Notes: a model not told the origin generated them from the sequence alone. A stretch of DNA of 18,760 bases from Candidatus Multiplicimicrobium inquinatum (GCA_002344825.1 DDUN01000066.1:1-18760), one strand, 5' to 3'; positions 1-9,251 are shown, counted from the stretch's first letter. Numbers and translations are program-made.

Positions 1-3000
1 AGCTGATAACTGATGCCCGTCGCGCTCGCAACCTGACTTACTGTCAAATACGGATTCGCAAGCAATGCGTCGAGATCCATCCCTTCAGGCAACAGCACTT
101 CACCGTCTTCAAGCAGTGTTTTGATCGTGGAAGCAGGAATGCGCACCACTTCACTCACGCTGATCACGCCATTCATTGCGTCAACCGATACCTGCCAGCT
201 CTGAAGTGAATTATCAGGCAAACTCATTTGATAGCTGATAATTCCGCCGACCGATGTCACTTTGTTTGCGGTAAGAAACTTCTGATTCAAAAGCTGGGGT
301 AAATTAAAATTTTCAGGTAAAAGAACATTACTGTCTGCGTTGCCCACATCACTCAACAAAAGGTCTTTTAACACACTTGAGGAAATCCGCTCTGATTTAG
401 TGAGCATAGGAACAGAGTTAACCGGATCCATCGAAATCTGCCAATTGTAAGCCGAATCATCAGCCCGGCTAATCTGGTATGAACTTCCATTAATTGACGT
501 TACTTTGTTAATCGCAAGGTAGGGCTGTGTCAAATCAAGCTCAAAATCCGCGGCAAGATCTGCATCCGTCAAAAGATTTTGAACATCCAGTTCAGCCTTA
601 AACTCGGCAAGACTCATGCGCGTCATCTTCGATCCGATCATAATACCGCTGATAGAATCACGGTTAAGCGACCATGTCTCTTCCGGATTATTAATAAATG
701 AAACCTGATACGCTTCGCCCGCGGCTGTTTCCATTTTGACCCACGATGCGGAATCAGAAAGAACTTCTGCCTTCATAGATTCGGTATCCGCACCAAGCGC
801 GTTGTCTAATTCATCTATCATGGTTTGATCCGGCCAAAAGCGTGTTGACCGGCTTAATCCCCAAAAATCTCCGACGGTATCATAATTGAGCTGATAAGAT
901 TGCGCCGGTACGGCGGCATTCACAACCTGAAGAGCCCGCGCGCCCGCGGATATTGTTTCGGTTGCGATCGTAAATGGACCGGCAAGCAATGTTGAAAGAT
1001 CGAGCTTCACATCCGCGTCAGCCGAGCTTCCGGGAAGAAGCGAAGTCACTTCCGCAACGGCAATGCGGCGTTGCTGCGCGATGGAAATAAATCCCGCAAC
1101 CACATCTACAGATGCCTGAAAAGTAATCGTCGGATCAGAAGCCAGATTCGCGGAAAAAGCGTAACGGCCATTGGATTCTGTCACAGAAATAACCGCTAAC
1201 GGATCTTCCATCAATGATTCATAAGCCGCTTTGACGGAATCATCGATCAAAATATCCTTATCCTTAAAAGCAGTGTGCTGCTCAAGCTGAGCGGCAGTAA
1301 CGCGCTGGGTTTTTGAAAATTCCCAACGGCTCAATTCCGACACGCTTTGATCTAATGAGAAAACATAAGAAACATTGGGATCACTCGTGCTTGTAATCTG
1401 ATAAGTCAAACGATCGCCGGTAAGCTGTTCCATTACCACCCAATCATCGGTTGATGATAACCAGCCGGATAAAGCAGTTTCATCATCTTCATCAAAAAAC
1501 ATAGGCTGCGCGCCTTCAACCAGAAAATTTCCAGCAAGCAATTCCGTTACCACCGCCCGAGAAACTCTGCGGCTTTTATTTAACTCAAAAAAGGCTCCGG
1601 GCAACGCGGAGTTAACACTCAATCCCCAACTCCGAATGCGATCCGAATAAAGAGATGCTTGAATGGATATTTGCGAGCCGGATAAACTGACTGAAACCTG
1701 CATGGATTGAGAGCTCAGGTAGTTAACCAACTCCGCTTTGTCGGCAGCGTTTAATTGAGCGGTAAATTTATATTTCGTGTTTTTCACGGTACCTAAAAGA
1801 ATTCCCTTCAGGACTTCATTTGAAAGCGTGCGCTGCTCAATAAAATTCCAACGCGCCCCCGCCTGCGCTGAATCAAAACTCATCATAAAACTCATATTGG
1901 GCTCTTTCATCACCGCAATCTGCAAGGTTTGGCGGGTTCCCTGCGTCGTGAATGAAACTTCGGCATCACTGCGGCCAAGCGCCTGACGCAAAGTGGTCTT
2001 TTCCGAGTCTTCCATTTCGACGAGATGATTAAAGCGTGTGCTGGTTCCGTCCAAAATTTGAATCACGTCATTACGCGCCAAACGTTCTGAAACAGAAAAT
2101 GACCACTCAGCTCCGTCTACCGCACCGCTATCAACCGCTAAGCTGTAACTTTGACTGCGGTCACGCAAAGACCATGAAATAGAATATCCTGTCGGGGTTG
2201 ATGTCTTCTGGAACTCAACATACTGCTCCGCGGGTAAATTAAGCAAGGGCAGAATCTGAGCTTCGAGTTCGGGATCATTCATTAGCTCAAGCTCGTCCAA
2301 AACCTCACTCTTAAGAAGCGTCTCTGTTTTGGTATAAGTCGCAATCGTCTTAAAAGAAGCGTCGTCACCATCGCCTACGGGAGCGTAGTCATTCAAACTA
2401 AGAGTATGCACGGTTTGTCCATCGCGCGCCGAAAGTTGAAAACTATGCTGATGAACAAAACGATCGGCATCAGCAAAGTCATCCAAAGATGACGTCACTT
2501 CAAAAAAGGTCTCAAATTGATAATCAGGATCATCAAACACCTCACTGAACTTCTCAGACTGCTCTTCATCAGGAATCAAAGCCAATTTGGGGACAACAGA
2601 AGAACGAGGAACGCGCACGCGTTGCTCAAACGAAAGTTTGGCGCCATTCGCGGCATCGGGATGATTACGGTCGACTATAATGCTGCGCGTCGTCGATTCA
2701 TCCTTGGAAGTAATTTGATAGCTTTCGCTGTCAATATAGCGGTCATTCAAATCAAAACTGTCTTTGGATGTACGCGACCAGAAAATAGGCTGATCTTTCC
2801 ACATCGCGCTGGTGTAATCCGCGCCCAAAAGACTTTCCGCGACCGACTTCCCGTTGGGCAGCAAAGCTTCAGGCGCGATTTTAATCTGCTCGGTATAAGA
2901 GATGACATTATTCTTAACATTGCGCGCGGCGGAACGGGTAATCTTTTGATCCTTGGAAATAATCGAATAAGATTCATTTTCTAATTCACGCGAAACTTCT

Positions 3001-3720
3001 TCAACATTAAATGACTCACCCCAGGTGCGCGACTGAGTAATTTTTTCATGTTCCCATTGGTTATCACTCGCTGAAGTACCGAGCAAGATCTGGCCCGCGG
3101 TTTTATTGTTGCCAAAAAGACCAAAAACAACGGTATTACGCGCGATAAGACGCTGTTCAGAGAAAGTAACTTTTCCGGTGAGCTGACCGCCGATCACTTC
3201 ATTGCTCTTTGAGCGCACAACATTGCCATTGCCGTAAATATCAATCGTAAAAGAAACTTCCTTCAGAAACTGCGCGGTTCCGAAAGCACCCAGAAAACTT
3301 TTTGATTCAAAAACATCTTCGGAAGAATCAAGTTTTGATTCACCCGCGCCTAAAAGATCGGAGCGGATACCGGCATCATGATTTTTGATCTGACTGCTGT
3401 ACAAAACCTCTTCCGTGACCGGATTTCTCGAAACTGAGCGGGATGTTTCTTCATCACGCGCCGACACTGAGTAGCTTTCCGAACGCAGAAAGCGGTCGGA
3501 ATCCGCTTGATCAAAACCTTCTTTCCAAGACTGACTGTAAGAAAAATCCTGACTCAGATATTTTGCCTGCTCATCCGCATCTAAGTCACCGAGAAGAGTT
3601 CCGCGAAGAGTCCCATCAAATCCCTGGTCGCTACCGCTGCGCTTCTGAGATAAGGTATACATGACCTCACCGGTTTCGACGCCGTCCACCATTTCATAAT
3701 TTTTAACCCGAACCATTGAG
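1..3720 (-). repeat. Diverged protein-level tandem array, about 15 units of 74-98 residues
   Basis: Within the giant gene an anchor (often Arg followed by Ile, Val or Leu, then a short helix-like LL segment) recurs. Anchor codons start at 3639, 3384, 3150, 2880, 2613, 2319, 2082, 1830, 1566, 1302, 1065, 840, 618, 387 and 141. Examples are EQRLIARNTVV, SERLARNDVIQIL, SERISSSVLKDLL and VVRIPASTIKTLL. Each later unit also has a hairpin-like core: SYQISRADDSAYNWQISMD (426-482) matches SYQMSLPDNSLQSWQVSVD (180-236). Earlier units instead carry SESYSVSARD, ESYSIISKD or ESYQITSKD followed by T-R-S. Identity is low and no DNA-level repeat was seen, so the array is old or under diversifying selection. 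A new core (SYQL) begins at the window edge, so the array continues outside. Confidence 0.85.
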
Positions 3721-6700
3721 CCGTCTTCATAAAGGTCATTGCTTACCTGATGTGATTGCAATTCAGTTAACAAGCCGCGGTTTAAAATCTCAGCGTATCC
3801 GTTTACTTCGGTCAACGATCCGTCAATGGCCTGCCTATAATCCCAACTTTCCGCGCCCCACAAAGCATCCATGTCCGTTTCCGCCATATCCGCGTCGAGT
3901 TTAACAATTTTCTGGAGGCTAAATTTATCGTCAGACGTGTCTTCAGTGAAATCGCGTCCAAAATCATGAACGATCGTTGTTCTTTCGTCGATTTTCTCGG
4001 AGCGGAATACCTGAGTCAGCTGTGCGCCGTCAAGGCTGTTTGATAAAGTACGGTAGCGCTTTGTAAAATCAACGTCACGCGTTCCATCCACGTAAAAGTA
4101 GTCATCAAAAGAAACAATTTCACAGCCTGAAAAGCCCGCGCCGCAAACCGCTTTGCTCTCCAAATTACGGTAGGTTAAACCGCGAATGAGCTGAATGGAG
4201 CGGTAAACTTGTTTAGTGATCGAAACAAAGACCGGTGTTCCTCCCGTCTGATCAGGGCGACGGTATGTTTCCGAATAATCGACCAGACCAAGTCCGAACC
4301 AATCACGCAGGTCGGATGAAGCTTCCTCCGACTCACCCGGACGTGATTTTAAATGGTGTGTCCGATTCTGAATCCATCCCGAACCGGCAGGAACATCTGA
4401 GGGCTTGTTCACGTTTAGCTCCGTGACGTTAAAAACTTCGGACGTAACCAGAGAACGATAGAATTGATTTTCCTTGTCATCGGAAACATAAGTATATTGA
4501 GTCCGGCTGATAATCTTAATTCCATCAGCGCTGAAGTCATAAGTAGCCTTCGTACGTCCCCCCTCAGATTCATATTCCGTGATGCGCTCGTAACTGCCGT
4601 CACTGCGCTGCTGAATCGTGCGCACAAGATCCGTATTATTGTCGGCATAAAAATAAGTTGTCACCGCACCAAACTTATCAACTTCATACAGCGCGTTAGG
4701 AACGTCCTGCCAGGTTTCCGCCGAACGGTCGGCATAAAATTTAACGCTTCCGTCTTCTCCTACCGAATAGTGAAGCTTAGGCAAATCGAGACGGCCTAAA
4801 ACTTCCGAGCTTTCGGGGCTCTTAGTATCGCCCTTATCTTCCGCGTTCATTTTATCCAAAGCGGCACGTACTTTTTCTAAAGCAGTGGCGACACTCGCAG
4901 TTTGGCACTGTGACTTGGAACCCTTGTGATAGCAGTAAGTCTGAGCATCTCCGTATATATCCGTACTTACCTGAATCTCGTAAAAACCGGCAACCTGCCG
5001 ATATTCGGAACGGCGTCCGTCATTGTAGTTAATGATTAAAGATCCCGTAGCCTGATCCGTCGTTTGAACAAACTCCGTCCCCTGAACATCTCCGATAAAA
5101 GTTAAAACGGGTCCGCGGTCGGTTTTACGGTATTCCATGACAACACCGGCATTTCCGTAAACAACACGATAAACGCTGCAATCATCATTAACGCAAAATG
5201 AATCCGTCTCGAAGCTTTCTTTACCCGCAAAAATCGCATCACGAATTTCACCCGTCGCGGGGTCACGAACATGCTGATATTCACGGATAACCGTACCATC
5301 CCTCTTAACTACCGCCACGACTAAACCGTTTCGAAAGAAGGTCGTAACTCCCTCTTTATCCGTAACCGAAGTGGCCTTTTCATCTTTGTCCCAAATACGT
5401 TTAATTTTATCGCGCTCTTCTTCAATTAAACGGGCTTTTGAAAAATCTCCGGGGAAGTCTTTATTGAATTCAAATACTTGTTTAAAATATCCCAAACTCG
5501 ACGTAATGGTCACTTTATTGTTTGCATCATCAAATTCATAAAAAAGCTCATCGCCTGAATTCAAATTTTTATAGAAAACAACACGTCCCTTATCGTCATA
5601 ACGCTGTTCAAATGAAATTCCCAACAAGGGATTCATTCGGCGAACGGAAGTCACAGGATCATCACTGGTCAAAAGTGTTTTGTCCAAACCCGCACCATAG
5701 GTAACAACATCGTCGGGCTCTGCGTTCATGAGAGTTCCCGCTTGATAACCGTATGTTGAAACCGTTACGCTTTGGTCCGTTTCACCGTCTTTCCAGGTAT
5801 AAATACGCGTCACACGGTTGGCTTCCCGCGCGGCTTCCGCTAAAGTCTGCGCCAATGACCCGTCCGCGCGCAACAGACGCCCCTTATCGTCACGCTTTTC
5901 CTGCATTTCCCAGCCGGTCCATTCAAGCAGACGTCCTTCAGCATCAAAAGTTTCAACAAACATATGTCCATTCTGCCAGCCGGAGGCTGAAAGAATACGG
6001 TCGCCGGAATCAAGCTTTCCGTCTTCCAACCGCACCACAATCCAATTCAAAATATTGCCGCCGCGTGATGTTGAAACAGTGACTTGGCCGTCACCGTAAA
6101 CAAACGATGTCACAAGACCATTTTCAGAATCAATAATCATATTGTCAGAACTGCCCGACACCGCGGTACCGCCAACAATAAAATCATCCGCATTGCCGAA
6201 CTGATGATCCCCCCCCATCGAAATAATGCGTGTTTTTCCTAACGCGTTCGTAATGGTGACCTGATTTAAACTGCCCGCATAAGAGTAAGAGTCGCAGCTA
6301 TTTCCCACGCAAGATTCAACGATGCGGCCATTCTGAAAAGTTTGGCGATTAGCGATGCCGGCAACATTTTTTACATGCCGAATTAAATCAGAGGATGCCG
6401 GAGACCGCTTCATATCAGAAATCTGGTAAGTCCACTCTTCTTCACCGGCTTTGACAATTAATGACTTCCTGTTGTCGCTGTCGGTTTCATACTGATACGT
6501 CGCGACAATCTCACCCATTTCGTTGCGGGCTGTTTTTAAAACTCCATTGTCATACTCCCATGTCATCCCCGTAGCAGTTTCAATCACTTCATTAAGAATG
6601 TCATCCGCCGTACCAAATTTATTATCACTGCCGGCGGACCACAGCTGAACGAAATCATTTAAGGCAACACGAACTCGTCCTCCCTCTAAATAAATCACTT

Positions 6701-9251
6701 CAGCGTCAGGAGCGTTAATAGGGGCAGCGCCTTCTCCGGTTAACTCCGGTAAAAATTCAGGTGTCGGAGCGGGATTACCGTAATTTAAATTTTGCTCGCC
6801 GCCTCCCCCGCTTTGTCCGTCAAATAAACCAACACCGCGTAACTGCTCGGACTCAATCGCTTTTTGCTGAGCTTCAATTTCACCCATCATTTCTTCACAA
6901 TTTTTTGAAAGCTTCATGGAGGCCATTCTGCGTTCATTAGCACACCCCTGAAAACTCCTATACATACGGCGCAAATCCTGAATCATGCCGTCAAGACGCG
7001 GGTTACCGCTCGGCAAACCTTGATCCCCGCCTTGCCCCCCCCCGGACTTGGGTCCACGCGCAGGCCGTTGCGCCGAACCATCGTCTTCCGTCAGCATTAA
7101 CCCGTCCGCACCATAACTCTTCCACTGCGCTTCTTTATCATTAACGCCCTGAAGTGAATAAATTTTTTCATTATCATTGAAAAATCCGAATGAAAGTCCT
7201 TCCCCCATACTCTTGCCATCCGCGGCCAATTTCGCGATTTGAATTGTTTTGGCCAGAAAATCAATCACGGTTAATTGCCCGCCGGAATAACGGTACTCTT
7301 TCAGAAGGTTACGCTCACCATTTTGATTTTCGTCATAAATTCGGGTCACCCGCCCAGCCGCATCATATTCGCGAACCTCTATGTTGCCGGATTCAACTAC
7401 CTGCAAAGTAACCGCCTGAAGGACGGAGACTCCGTCCGCGGCGATCAAAACCTCAAAATTAAGCGATCCGGATTTAAGCCGAACCAGCACCGCCCCCAAC
7501 GGATTCTCGGAATCCTCTTGAGAAACCCAAACAAGGTCATTGGCAGAAATTTGAAAATGATTGGCAAGATAACCCGCGGCGGAGCTCAATAAACTTGCTT
7601 GATCATACGCAAGCGCAGCTTTTTGCTGGACACTTACAGGGGAAAAAATAAGCTTGTTTTGGTCATCACGGGAAAAAGATCCATTCTCAATTAACTCAGG
7701 CTCGGCGAGGTTGGATAAATTATACGTGGCATATTGGCGGGTTTTATTGTCTAAAACAGTGAGGCGATCTTTGTCGTACAAAAACTCGTTCTTAAAAGCA
7801 ATATCAACCGAAGAAGGCGGGCCGCGAGCTCCGATCACACGTCCTATTTCACCGCCATCGAGAACCTCATACTCATATATAGCGTCTCCACCATCGGGAT
7901 GAAATCTCCAAACCGAGCCGGAGCGTTCCAGCTGAACCAAATACCGCACCCCATCCGCGGTTAACTCAAACTGCCCGGCTTCATAGAAATCACCGGTAGT
8001 AAAAGATTGTGCTCCGGATTGCTCGTTCGCCTGAAACTTGACCTTCAGAAACACACTGTTTTCATAATTTAAAATTGTAAGCGTTTCATTTCCGGCAATG
8101 TCATCATAACCATATAAGTACTCAACATCGGACTTATCATCTTTTAATCTCAACAGACGCCCCATACTTCCGGACGGGAGCCGCTCATAGATCGAGTACT
8201 GCCCAGGCAAAGTTGTATCAAAAAGCTGATAAACATCCACCTGCTCTCCAAATCGGGTAATTTGATTCAATTGAATCAAACTGGTTGCGTCACGCAATTC
8301 AACAAGCGTTTCACTGGTACCCTGAACCTCGTACTTCCAAACAATTCCCGTTTCCCCATTTTCAAAAACCTGAGAAACCGACTTGTACCTCACGTCCGAT
8401 GTGTATTCAATCAAGTAAGTGGTTTCAACCGCATCCTGCTGCCCCAATTTTGCGACATGCGTAAAACCGTTTAGCCTGCCTGTTTTTCCGTTTTCATCAA
8501 TTTGATATTTTTTAATCAACAGCGCACCGTCATTTAAAGTTTCGTAAACATGAATCTGATTATCTTTTTTCTCGCGCATCAAAACATCAACGCCTTCTCC
8601 CAGCGCGTAACCAGCACGAAGCAAATCACCCAAGTTGCCATTCGTGTCCAACTCAAAAACTTGGTAAGTTGTCAAACTATCCGCAACACCCTCAACGCGC
8701 GTTTCAATTCGAACCGCGTTTGGAATACTTTGATAATCAAACTGCCTTATCTCGAGTTTGTCCTCATAGTCAACGCTCGTAAAATCGCCAATCTCAATAA
8801 TTTGTTTACTTTGATCATTGAAAATAAAATAAGTATCCGCTGTCGCGGGATTCTCATCCGAATATTCCCATTTGATGTTCCCATTATTATCCGCAGGGCT
8901 TATTTTCAAAGTCGTGCCCTCTTTGGGTTCACTCAACGGATTAATTGCATTAAGAAAAAACGTGCTATCAACCGGTTCTTCGGCAAGCTTCGCTTGTTCC
9001 GGAGATTGCCCCGCTTTATCCGGACTGGCGGCTAAAGGATCTTGATTTTGCTGCTGCGCCAAATCGCTAAAGTCATTCATGTAATGAACTGAATCAGAAA
9101 CAGGTTGCGCGGGAAGCGGCGCAGGAATAAAACTTGCGGAAGCGAGTTGAATATCCAGTGAAGTGGTGACAAAAAAGAAAACAATCGTCGCGCTGATGAA
9201 GCGACAGATTGGCGTAAATTGTCCTATCTCGTCCTTAATATATGGTCTCAT
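1..9251 (-). CDS. Giant exported repeat protein, 3' end outside the window (at least 3083 codons)
   Basis: The frame starts at ATG 9251 and I read it through to position 1 without a stop, so the protein exceeds 3083 residues. The start is firm: TGA lies three codons upstream in frame, and GAGGGG precedes the ATG by 2 nt, an unusually short spacing. Residues 1-17 are polar and end in an Arg; residues 18-32 are strongly hydrophobic (FISATIVFFFVTTSL); an Ala/Ser stretch follows at 37-40. This looks like an extended signal peptide or N-terminal anchor. Residues about 130-1760 are beta-hairpin-like and Tyr/Asp-rich, with YD/Rhs-like GR(L/V) motifs, five acidic GxD...DD loops and five close Cys pairs. 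A Gly/Pro-rich linker with a helical stretch lies at about 715-800. From about 1870 onward there is a 74-98-residue tandem array. No enzymatic motif was recognised. A surface or secreted adhesin or structural protein is inference; the gene and frame are certain. Confidence 0.95.
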   Translation of the reverse strand, partial: MRPYIKDEIGQFTPICRFISATIVFFFVTTSLDIQLASASFIPAPLPAQPVSDSVHYMNDFSDLAQQQNQDPLAASPDKAGQSPEQAKLAEEPVDSTFFLNAINPLSEPKEGTTLKISPADNNGNIKWEYSDENPATADTYFIFNDQSKQIIEIGDFTSVDYEDKLEIRQFDYQSIPNAVRIETRVEGVADSLTTYQVFELDTNGNLGDLLRAGYALGEGVDVLMREKKDNQIHVYETLNDGALLIKKYQIDENGKTGRLNGFTHVAKLGQQDAVETTYLIEYTSDVRYKSVSQVFENGETGIVWKYEVQGTSETLVELRDATSLIQLNQITRFGEQVDVYQLFDTTLPGQYSIYERLPSGSMGRLLRLKDDKSDVEYLYGYDDIAGNETLTILNYENSVFLKVKFQANEQSGAQSFTTGDFYEAGQFELTADGVRYLVQLERSGSVWRFHPDGGDAIYEYEVLDGGEIGRVIGARGPPSSVDIAFKNEFLYDKDRLTVLDNKTRQYATYNLSNLAEPELIENGSFSRDDQNKLIFSPVSVQQKAALAYDQASLLSSAAGYLANHFQISANDLVWVSQEDSENPLGAVLVRLKSGSLNFEVLIAADGVSVLQAVTLQVVESGNIEVREYDAAGRVTRIYDENQNGERNLLKEYRYSGGQLTVIDFLAKTIQIAKLAADGKSMGEGLSFGFFNDNEKIYSLQGVNDKEAQWKSYGADGLMLTEDDGSAQRPARGPKSGGGQGGDQGLPSGNPRLDGMIQDLRRMYRSFQGCANERRMASMKLSKNCEEMMGEIEAQQKAIESEQLRGVGLFDGQSGGGGEQNLNYGNPAPTPEFLPELTGEGAAPINAPDAEVIYLEGGRVRVALNDFVQLWSAGSDNKFGTADDILNEVIETATGMTWEYDNGVLKTARNEMGEIVATYQYETDSDNRKSLIVKAGEEEWTYQISDMKRSPASSDLIRHVKNVAGIANRQTFQNGRIVESCVGNSCDSYSYAGSLNQVTITNALGKTRIISMGGDHQFGNADDFIVGGTAVSGSSDNMIIDSENGLVTSFVYGDGQVTVSTSRGGNILNWIVVRLEDGKLDSGDRILSASGWQNGHMFVETFDAEGRLLEWTGWEMQEKRDDKGRLLRADGSLAQTLAEAAREANRVTRIYTWKDGETDQSVTVSTYGYQAGTLMNAEPDDVVTYGAGLDKTLLTSDDPVTSVRRMNPLLGISFEQRYDDKGRVVFYKNLNSGDELFYEFDDANNKVTITSSLGYFKQVFEFNKDFPGDFSKARLIEEERDKIKRIWDKDEKATSVTDKEGVTTFFRNGLVVAVVKRDGTVIREYQHVRDPATGEIRDAIFAGKESFETDSFCVNDDCSVYRVVYGNAGVVMEYRKTDRGPVLTFIGDVQGTEFVQTTDQATGSLIINYNDGRRSEYRQVAGFYEIQVSTDIYGDAQTYCYHKGSKSQCQTASVATALEKVRAALDKMNAEDKGDTKSPESSEVLGRLDLPKLHYSVGEDGSVKFYADRSAETWQDVPNALYEVDKFGAVTTYFYADNNTDLVRTIQQRSDGSYERITEYESEGGRTKATYDFSADGIKIISRTQYTYVSDDKENQFYRSLVTSEVFNVTELNVNKPSDVPAGSGWIQNRTHHLKSRPGESEEASSDLRDWFGLGLVDYSETYRRPDQTGGTPVFVSITKQVYRSIQLIRGLTYRNLESKAVCGAGFSGCEIVSFDDYFYVDGTRDVDFTKRYRTLSNSLDGAQLTQVFRSEKIDERTTIVHDFGRDFTEDTSDDKFSLQKIVKLDADMAETDMDALWGAESWDYRQAIDGSLTEVNGYAEILNRGLLTELQSHQVSNDLYEDGSMVRVKNYEMVDGVETGEVMYTLSQKRSGSDQGFDGTLRGTLLGDLDADEQAKYLSQDFSYSQSWKEGFDQADSDRFLRSESYSVSARDEETSRSVSRNPVTEEVLYSSQIKNHDAGIRSDLLGAGESKLDSSEDVFESKSFLGAFGTAQFLKEVSFTIDIYGNGNVVRSKSNEVIGGQLTGKVTFSEQRLIARNTVVFGLFGNNKTAGQILLGTSASDNQWEHEKITQSRTWGESFNVEEVSRELENESYSIISKDQKITRSAARNVKNNVISYTEQIKIAPEALLPNGKSVAESLLGADYTSAMWKDQPIFWSRTSKDSFDLNDRYIDSESYQITSKDESTTRSIIVDRNHPDAANGAKLSFEQRVRVPRSSVVPKLALIPDEEQSEKFSEVFDDPDYQFETFFEVTSSLDDFADADRFVHQHSFQLSARDGQTVHTLSLNDYAPVGDGDDASFKTIATYTKTETLLKSEVLDELELMNDPELEAQILPLLNLPAEQYVEFQKTSTPTGYSISWSLRDRSQSYSLAVDSGAVDGAEWSFSVSERLARNDVIQILDGTSTRFNHLVEMEDSEKTTLRQALGRSDAEVSFTTQGTRQTLQIAVMKEPNMSFMMSFDSAQAGARWNFIEQRTLSNEVLKGILLGTVKNTKYKFTAQLNAADKAELVNYLSSQSMQVSVSLSGSQISIQASLYSDRIRSWGLSVNSALPGAFFELNKSRRVSRAVVTELLAGNFLVEGAQPMFFDEDDETALSGWLSSTDDWVVMEQLTGDRLTYQITSTSDPNVSYVFSLDQSVSELSRWEFSKTQRVTAAQLEQHTAFKDKDILIDDSVKAAYESLMEDPLAVISVTESNGRYAFSANLASDPTITFQASVDVVAGFISIAQQRRIAVAEVTSLLPGSSADADVKLDLSTLLAGPFTIATETISAGARALQVVNAAVPAQSYQLNYDTVGDFWGLSRSTRFWPDQTMIDELDNALGADTESMKAEVLSDSASWVKMETAAGEAYQVSFINNPEETWSLNRDSISGIMIGSKMTRMSLAEFKAELDVQNLLTDADLAADFELDLTQPYLAINKVTSINGSSYQISRADDSAYNWQISMDPVNSVPMLTKSERISSSVLKDLLLSDVGNADSNVLLPENFNLPQLLNQKFLTANKVTSVGGIISYQMSLPDNSLQSWQVSVDAMNGVISVSEVVRIPASTIKTLLEDGEVLLPEGMDLDALLANPYLTVSQVASATGISYQ
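6209..6216 (-). repeat. G8 homopolymer tract inside the giant gene
   Basis: Eight C on the plus strand read as ATG GGG GGG GAT in the coding direction, immediately before one of the acidic loops (GGDHQFGNADD). The frame is intact on both sides in this assembly. Confidence 0.9.
7035..7043 (-). repeat. G9 homopolymer tract inside the giant gene
   Basis: Nine C on the plus strand read as GGG GGG GGG (three Gly, residues 737-739) in the Gly/Pro-rich linker. A one-base slip here would truncate the protein after about a quarter of the visible length. Confidence 0.9.

Noticed and set aside
1..3720. CRISPR array or DNA-level tandem repeat
   Set aside because: The periodicity is at protein level only, in one open frame, with unit lengths varying from 222 to 294 nt and no identical DNA repeats.
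8550..9035. 161-codon plus-strand ORF, and others of 60-155 codons between 1777 and 8474
   Set aside because: They lie antisense to the continuous giant frame, have no ribosome binding sites or family motifs, and have compositions typical of reversed coding sequence.
1..9251. Classical Rhs/polymorphic toxin
   Set aside because: YD-like motifs are few, the Rhs core end motif was not seen, and the C-terminal region visible here is a tandem array with no toxin tip; the true C-terminus is outside the window.
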